A stretch of DNA of 64,000 bases, taken from assembly GCA_013397845.1 (NCBI GenBank), contig VZTG01001876.1, positions 846,895-910,894 on the forward strand, written 5' to 3'. Both the position numbers and the translations under genes were made by a program. Below are positions 60,384 through 64,000 of this stretch, one piece after another. The DNA comes from Melanocharis versteri (taxonomy: Eukaryota; Chordata; Aves; Passeriformes; Melanocharitidae). Every line of letters starts with the position of its first letter. Within the stretch, counting starts at the first letter, position 1. Under the pieces are notes generated by a model, which was not told the origin of the DNA, ran no database searches, and was given only the letters and a program-made list of their open reading frames with translations.

Positions 60384-60426
60384 TTCAAAAATAAATAAAT
60401 TAAAAAAAACCAACAGAAGAATCCTT

Positions 60427-62507
60427 TTATTTTCAAAGTTTGATCAATCCATGAAAGAAAGAGCAGCACATTTTTGCAAAGCCCAAATAACTGTACAGCT
60501 CGTTCTGAAGACAGATTTTTCTCAACAGAAAGGAAGTGCCTGTTAAAGAGAAGGAACCAGGAAGGGAGTTGGGACCAACTGTGGCCAGCATGGTTCTGCT
60601 GGCTGGTACCTTTAGAAACACACTACATCCTTCACACTTCTCCTTCCAGTGTTGGTCTCCTTAAAATCACCGAACACCCAGGTGAGGATCCATCTAACTA
60701 TAAAGGACATTTCAGCATCCCTGAGTGCTGTGTCAGGGCTGCCCTGTGTATTTCAGTTTTCATTCACAGGACCTATGGAAGAAATGGAGCAAATTTCCAG
60801 GGGGGAATGCTGCCTGGCTGTATGAGCAGCCACCTTTTCAGAGGAAATCAGGTTGTCTTCCAGTGAGTTCCAGTCACCAAATTATTTTATTGTTACAATA
60901 TCATGAAGCAATTTTTATTTTGTGCACGTCAAGGTGCTCAAAATGTTAGTTTTCACAGTATAGAATGGATGTGACAGCATTTGTCATGGAAGCACTCAGC
61001 AGAGTATGTTTCAACTTCATTTAGTTGTGCTGTTTTATGAAGTTCTTCAGTAAAATGTGCCAGCAATTTACGTTAGTTTCTTTCTGGTGATTAACTAATC
61101 ATTCATATAATAAATAGCAGCTAACTACAAGAAAGAGATTTATTTGTCACAGAATTAGAAGAATGTCAAACTTTTCCCATTTCATGTAAAAAGGCAGAGG
61201 AAAAAATACTGCTAAAATTACTTTGCAACATGTGCTTTATTTTAAGTCATTACTGAATCAAAACTACAAGTATATCCTTTTAACATACCCTACCCACTCA
61301 ATGATTTTTTTTCTCAGTTTTTTTTTTTTTAACATGGAAAGAAACCTACATTGCAATTGTAAATTTTCATGCTGCAATGTTCTCTAATGAGCCATTTGCT
61401 TCACTAATAATAGCAATTTAAAAAAAAGGGCATTTTTCAAGCTCATATGTACGTCTATATTTGGGAACTTAAAAAAAAAAAACAAACCCGTCTCGGATGT
61501 AAAAATGTGACTTGGAATATGTAAACATTTTCGTATACCTGAAACGCTGGAAGAAGAATATCAGCTAACAGCAAAACAACAGTTGCCTTAAATCATCGAA
61601 ATGGGAAGAAGCATGTCATGGGGAGCAGAGAGAAGCACACACTACTCAGTCTTTAAAGGGTTATTAGAAATGAAGTAGCTCATTAGGTCATCGATACCAC
61701 TTTCTTTTCTCATCCAATGGAAAGCAGTAATTCTGAAGAGAATGGCCCAGCAGAACACCCCATAATTCACCATAATTATTCTAGCCATTAGTTAATCTTG
61801 ACGAAGTGTCAAGTTTCAGTTGCTTTTTCTTTTTCCTGAGAAAAGTCATTGATGTTTGGTGGAAATGTCTCCTGTGACTGTACAAATAAAATAAGGCATT
61901 TCAAGAGATTGTTACTTGTTTTCTTTTTGCTGACAGAGGCTTGCCCACAGCGTCCTTTGTACATCAAAACCTCTGCTTTTCTACAAATGGGTATGGCTAG
62001 AATGTCTTCAGTTCCCAGTGTGGTCCTGGGTGTTGGGTGTCCTGAAGGCTCGTCAGTGTCCCATTACTGTAGCTTGAAAGTCAGTGATGTACAACAGCAT
62101 ATTGCACAATCCAAACTGTGTGGCTCCAGAAAGGATTAAGAGGGTACACTGGAGTCATCTGTGGGTTCACTCCTTTTGTTTCTCTCTAAGTTGTAATGGT
62201 AGTCTGGAAAATTAAATTAGCCAGACAAAGATGCAAACTTTTTGCTGATTAAATTACAAAGCAGTCCCCAGATAGTGGAGGAGTGGCACATTAAAAACAA
62301 CAAATCATTCAACCTTCTTCACTGTTGATCCTTAATTTGAAAGGCAGCATGGATTCCTAAGGCCGTAGCTTCTAGGATTCCTTCAGTGAAAAATCATTGC
62401 TACCCAACTATAAAAGGCTTAGCTCTTAGGAGAATATTGTGCTTTTTTTCTTTTTCCTTTAAAATTCAGATTTAACCAACTTGATTTGTAGTGTGATGCC
62501 AAAGAGA
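60427..62507 (-). other. PIEZO2: PIEZO2 3' UTR (inferred extent)
   Basis: Sequence beyond the PIEZO2 stop codon on the minus strand is AT-rich with no gene. Minus-strand AATAAA signals occur at 60427-60432 (TTTATT on the plus strand) and at several nearer places, for example about 61234. The outer limit chosen is the last signal before the CR1. A shorter 3' UTR is equally possible. An unrecognised 130-codon plus-strand frame at 60474-60866 is treated as chance. Confidence 0.45.
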
Positions 62508-62760
62508 TCAATTAGTTTTTTCCCTAGTCCACTTGATCATGGTCTCTGGTGAGCGATACAGGAATATTAGCTTGGCATACAGGTCTTCTTCTAGTTCCAG
62601 TTCTCCAGTCTCTCGCACTAGGAAAATGTCAGTACACAGCTTCAGGATTCGGTCTACATTGGGTAGCTCCTCAAACATGATGGAGTGAGAGATCCCACTG
62701 AAAAATTCACGGACGAACTTCCCTATCACCAGGACAACTGAGGCATATAGTCCCATAATG
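62508..62760 (-). CDS. PIEZO2: PIEZO2 last coding exon: inner helix and C-terminal domain
   Basis: PIEZO2 forms the trimeric, mechanically gated cation channel of touch and proprioceptive neurons. This exon has an acceptor CTTTTCAG at its right edge, completes a glycine codon and encodes IMGLYASVVLVIGKFVREFF, the pore-lining inner helix. There follow SHSIMFEELP with the MFEE residues of the cytoplasmic constriction, then LCTDIFLVRETGELELEEDL and YAKLIFLYRSPETMIKWTRE with a short end, and a stop codon at 62508-62510. All match the vertebrate PIEZO C terminus; the details favour PIEZO2 over PIEZO1, as does its place next to NAPG. Confidence 0.96.
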
Positions 62761-62763
62761 CTG

Positions 62764-62804
62764 AAAAGAAAGAAAGAAAAAGAAAGAAAGAAAGAAAGAA
62801 AGAG
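62764..62804. repeat. GAAA microsatellite forming a splice polypyrimidine tract
   Basis: About ten GAAA units on the plus strand read as CTTT repeats on the minus strand, ending in the CTTTTCAG acceptor of the last PIEZO2 exon. Confidence 0.9.
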
Positions 62805-63649
62805 TTCAAATCGTGCATTGTAAAAGGGCAGCCAAGTGTAAGGAAGCTCATCTACATGGCTAGCTGTAGTCTGTCAGCAGGGTGAACTTTAATTTCTGAT
62901 TAGGATCTTGTTGCTGCTGTGCCGCAGGATGAAGGAAAATAAGATCTCTTCGAACACCTCACAAATCTGGAATCATAAACAGCTGAGGCTGCCGACTTAA
63001 ATTGTTTAACCCCAGTTGCTGATGGTTGCGTGTCCTGCCTGCTACAGCTTGGAAGTCACAAGTGGAAATCTGGCTGCTAAAGGCAAATAATCTGTCAGGT
63101 TTCATACCTAATATTTTTTATTAAGGTATATGTAACTGGTGACAAACTAACATTTACCTGTCCCCCCGATAATCATTCTATGGGGACTTCTCCAAAATCC
63201 CACCAGAAGGGTGTATCTCCTGGGAATGCTTAGTCTCCTGCCTTCCTCTGTTTGTGGAGATGTATTTCATAACTCTTCCACACCCAGGGTCCTGGCTACA
63301 AGGTTGAGAAGGTCACCAAAACCAGGCAGAGTTCGGGCAGAACTTGACCTGCAGCTAAACTAACATATTTTGAATTATTTATCTTCAATAGGAAATTGGT
63401 GTGGGTGCTTCTGTTTTCATTCCCACTGGAGAGCAATTATCAGGGGTAATACTAACCTTGCAAATATTAATCCTTCTGTAGATAATATTAATAGACATGG
63501 ATTTGAAAATCTCACAAAACCCTTTTCAAAATGTTGTAATGTTCAAACACTACAACGAAAAATAAATAACCCCCCAAATCAGCAAATAAAGTCCTCTCTA
63601 CTTCTATCTTATGTACTTTGTTTAATTTTATATCAAGATTTCTTCTTAC
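62805..63649 (-). other. PIEZO2: PIEZO2 last intron
   Basis: The intron has a GTAAGAAG donor at 63642-63649 and a CAG acceptor next to 62760; with the CTTT repeat it spans 62761-63649. Nothing else is recognised within it. Confidence 0.85.
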
Positions 63650-63818
63650 CCATAACCAGCCAAGAACCCAAGGCTCGGTGGACTGACTTTATCACTGAAT
63701 ATGAAGAGTTCAAGACTCTCGTGAGGTGTTTTTTGTTTTTTTCCAAGCTGATTCAAAACCCACCACTCTTCAGATGTATTTTTGACAAGGGAAACTGTAA
63801 TATTTTCCCACTTGCAGT
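63650..63818 (-). CDS. PIEZO2: PIEZO2 penultimate coding exon: end of the extracellular cap
   Basis: A 169-nt exon on the minus strand, with an acceptor TTCTTCTTTTCAACAG at its right edge and a donor GTAAGAAG at its left. It encodes the end of the extracellular cap domain (EEWWVLNQLGKKQKTPHESL) and then LELFIFSDKVSPPSLGFLAG, followed by a split glycine codon that the last exon completes. The DKVSPPSLGFLAGYG stretch is a hallmark of Piezo channels. It starts with two bases of a codon begun in an exon outside the window. Confidence 0.95.
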
Positions 63819-64000
63819 CTGTTGAAAAGAAGAAGTGTTAATATATATACAACATGAATTGCAAAACTCAAACATTTTGAGACAGATACTTCAAACATCT
63901 GCATTATAAAATGACTTAGCAATGCAGGAGCAAAATTCTTCTAACTTCATTTTACATTATTTCTGCATACAAAAGTATAAAACCCAGACTTCTGTGTTTT
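63819..64000 (-). other. PIEZO2: PIEZO2 intron (partial)
   Basis: AT-rich sequence upstream of the penultimate exon on the minus strand. No further exon was recognised before the window ends. Confidence 0.7.

Noticed and set aside
63718..63817. A shorter version of the PIEZO2 penultimate exon starting at CACGAG, position 63717.
   Set aside because: That site has a purine-rich tract before it. The frame stays open further upstream through the conserved EEWW segment to a good acceptor at 63819, giving a 169-nt exon.

Overview
This is vertebrate nuclear DNA, almost certainly from a bird. It carries several fragments of CR1 LINEs in the form typical of avian genomes, one solo LTR of the avian ERV type, very few other repeats, short introns, and two convergent genes in a conserved vertebrate order. 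The LTR resembles elements I associate with Neoaves, passerines among them, rather than with chicken; the exact species cannot be read from the window. Four isolated single-N characters (23319, 23486, 26026, 26934) mark joins in a draft scaffold.

Layout. 1-22.9 kb is intergenic. It holds a TTTCTTA microsatellite, possible decayed coding pieces on the minus strand (0.7-2.1 kb), an ancient repeat remnant near 5.6 kb, a solo LTR (6097-6590) and CR1 fragments (13.7, 15.0-15.8, 22.3 kb). 22.94-24.07 kb is a CR1-rich, N-interrupted region around a GC-rich island that probably is part of the promoter region of the first gene. 25.4-37.2 kb is NAPG (gamma-SNAP) on the plus strand. Eleven coding exons, including an 18-nt microexon, can be read with consistent phases from the second exon to the stop codon at 34338; a 3' UTR of about 2.8 kb follows. 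The first coding exon (about 19 residues) is not present and was probably lost in a gap. 37.7-38.4 kb is a second CpG-rich island, just beyond the NAPG poly(A) site, with no recognised gene. 38.4-60.4 kb is intergenic, with simple repeats, one CR1 3' end (about 50.1-50.46 kb), two perfect short inverted repeats and a long old CR1 (59.34-60.38 kb). 60.4-63.8 kb is the 3' end of PIEZO2 on the minus strand: its last two coding exons and its probable 3' UTR.

NAPG encodes an adaptor of the NSF membrane-fusion cycle and PIEZO2 a mechanically gated cation channel. They are neighbours by conserved synteny, arranged tail to tail, and nothing here suggests that they work in one pathway.

The most important observation is structural. 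Within NAPG, 984 bp (25042-26025) is repeated without a length change at 26935-27918, and 907 bp (26027-26933) is a diverged copy of 28714-29631; every junction between the blocks is a single N. This reads as unmerged overlapping or allelic contigs, not as biology, and it creates false second copies of two NAPG exons. A similar 166-bp duplication lies at 22996-23161 and 23320-23485. I found no evidence of a new biological system; the rest is ordinary avian genic and intergenic DNA with a few local curiosities.
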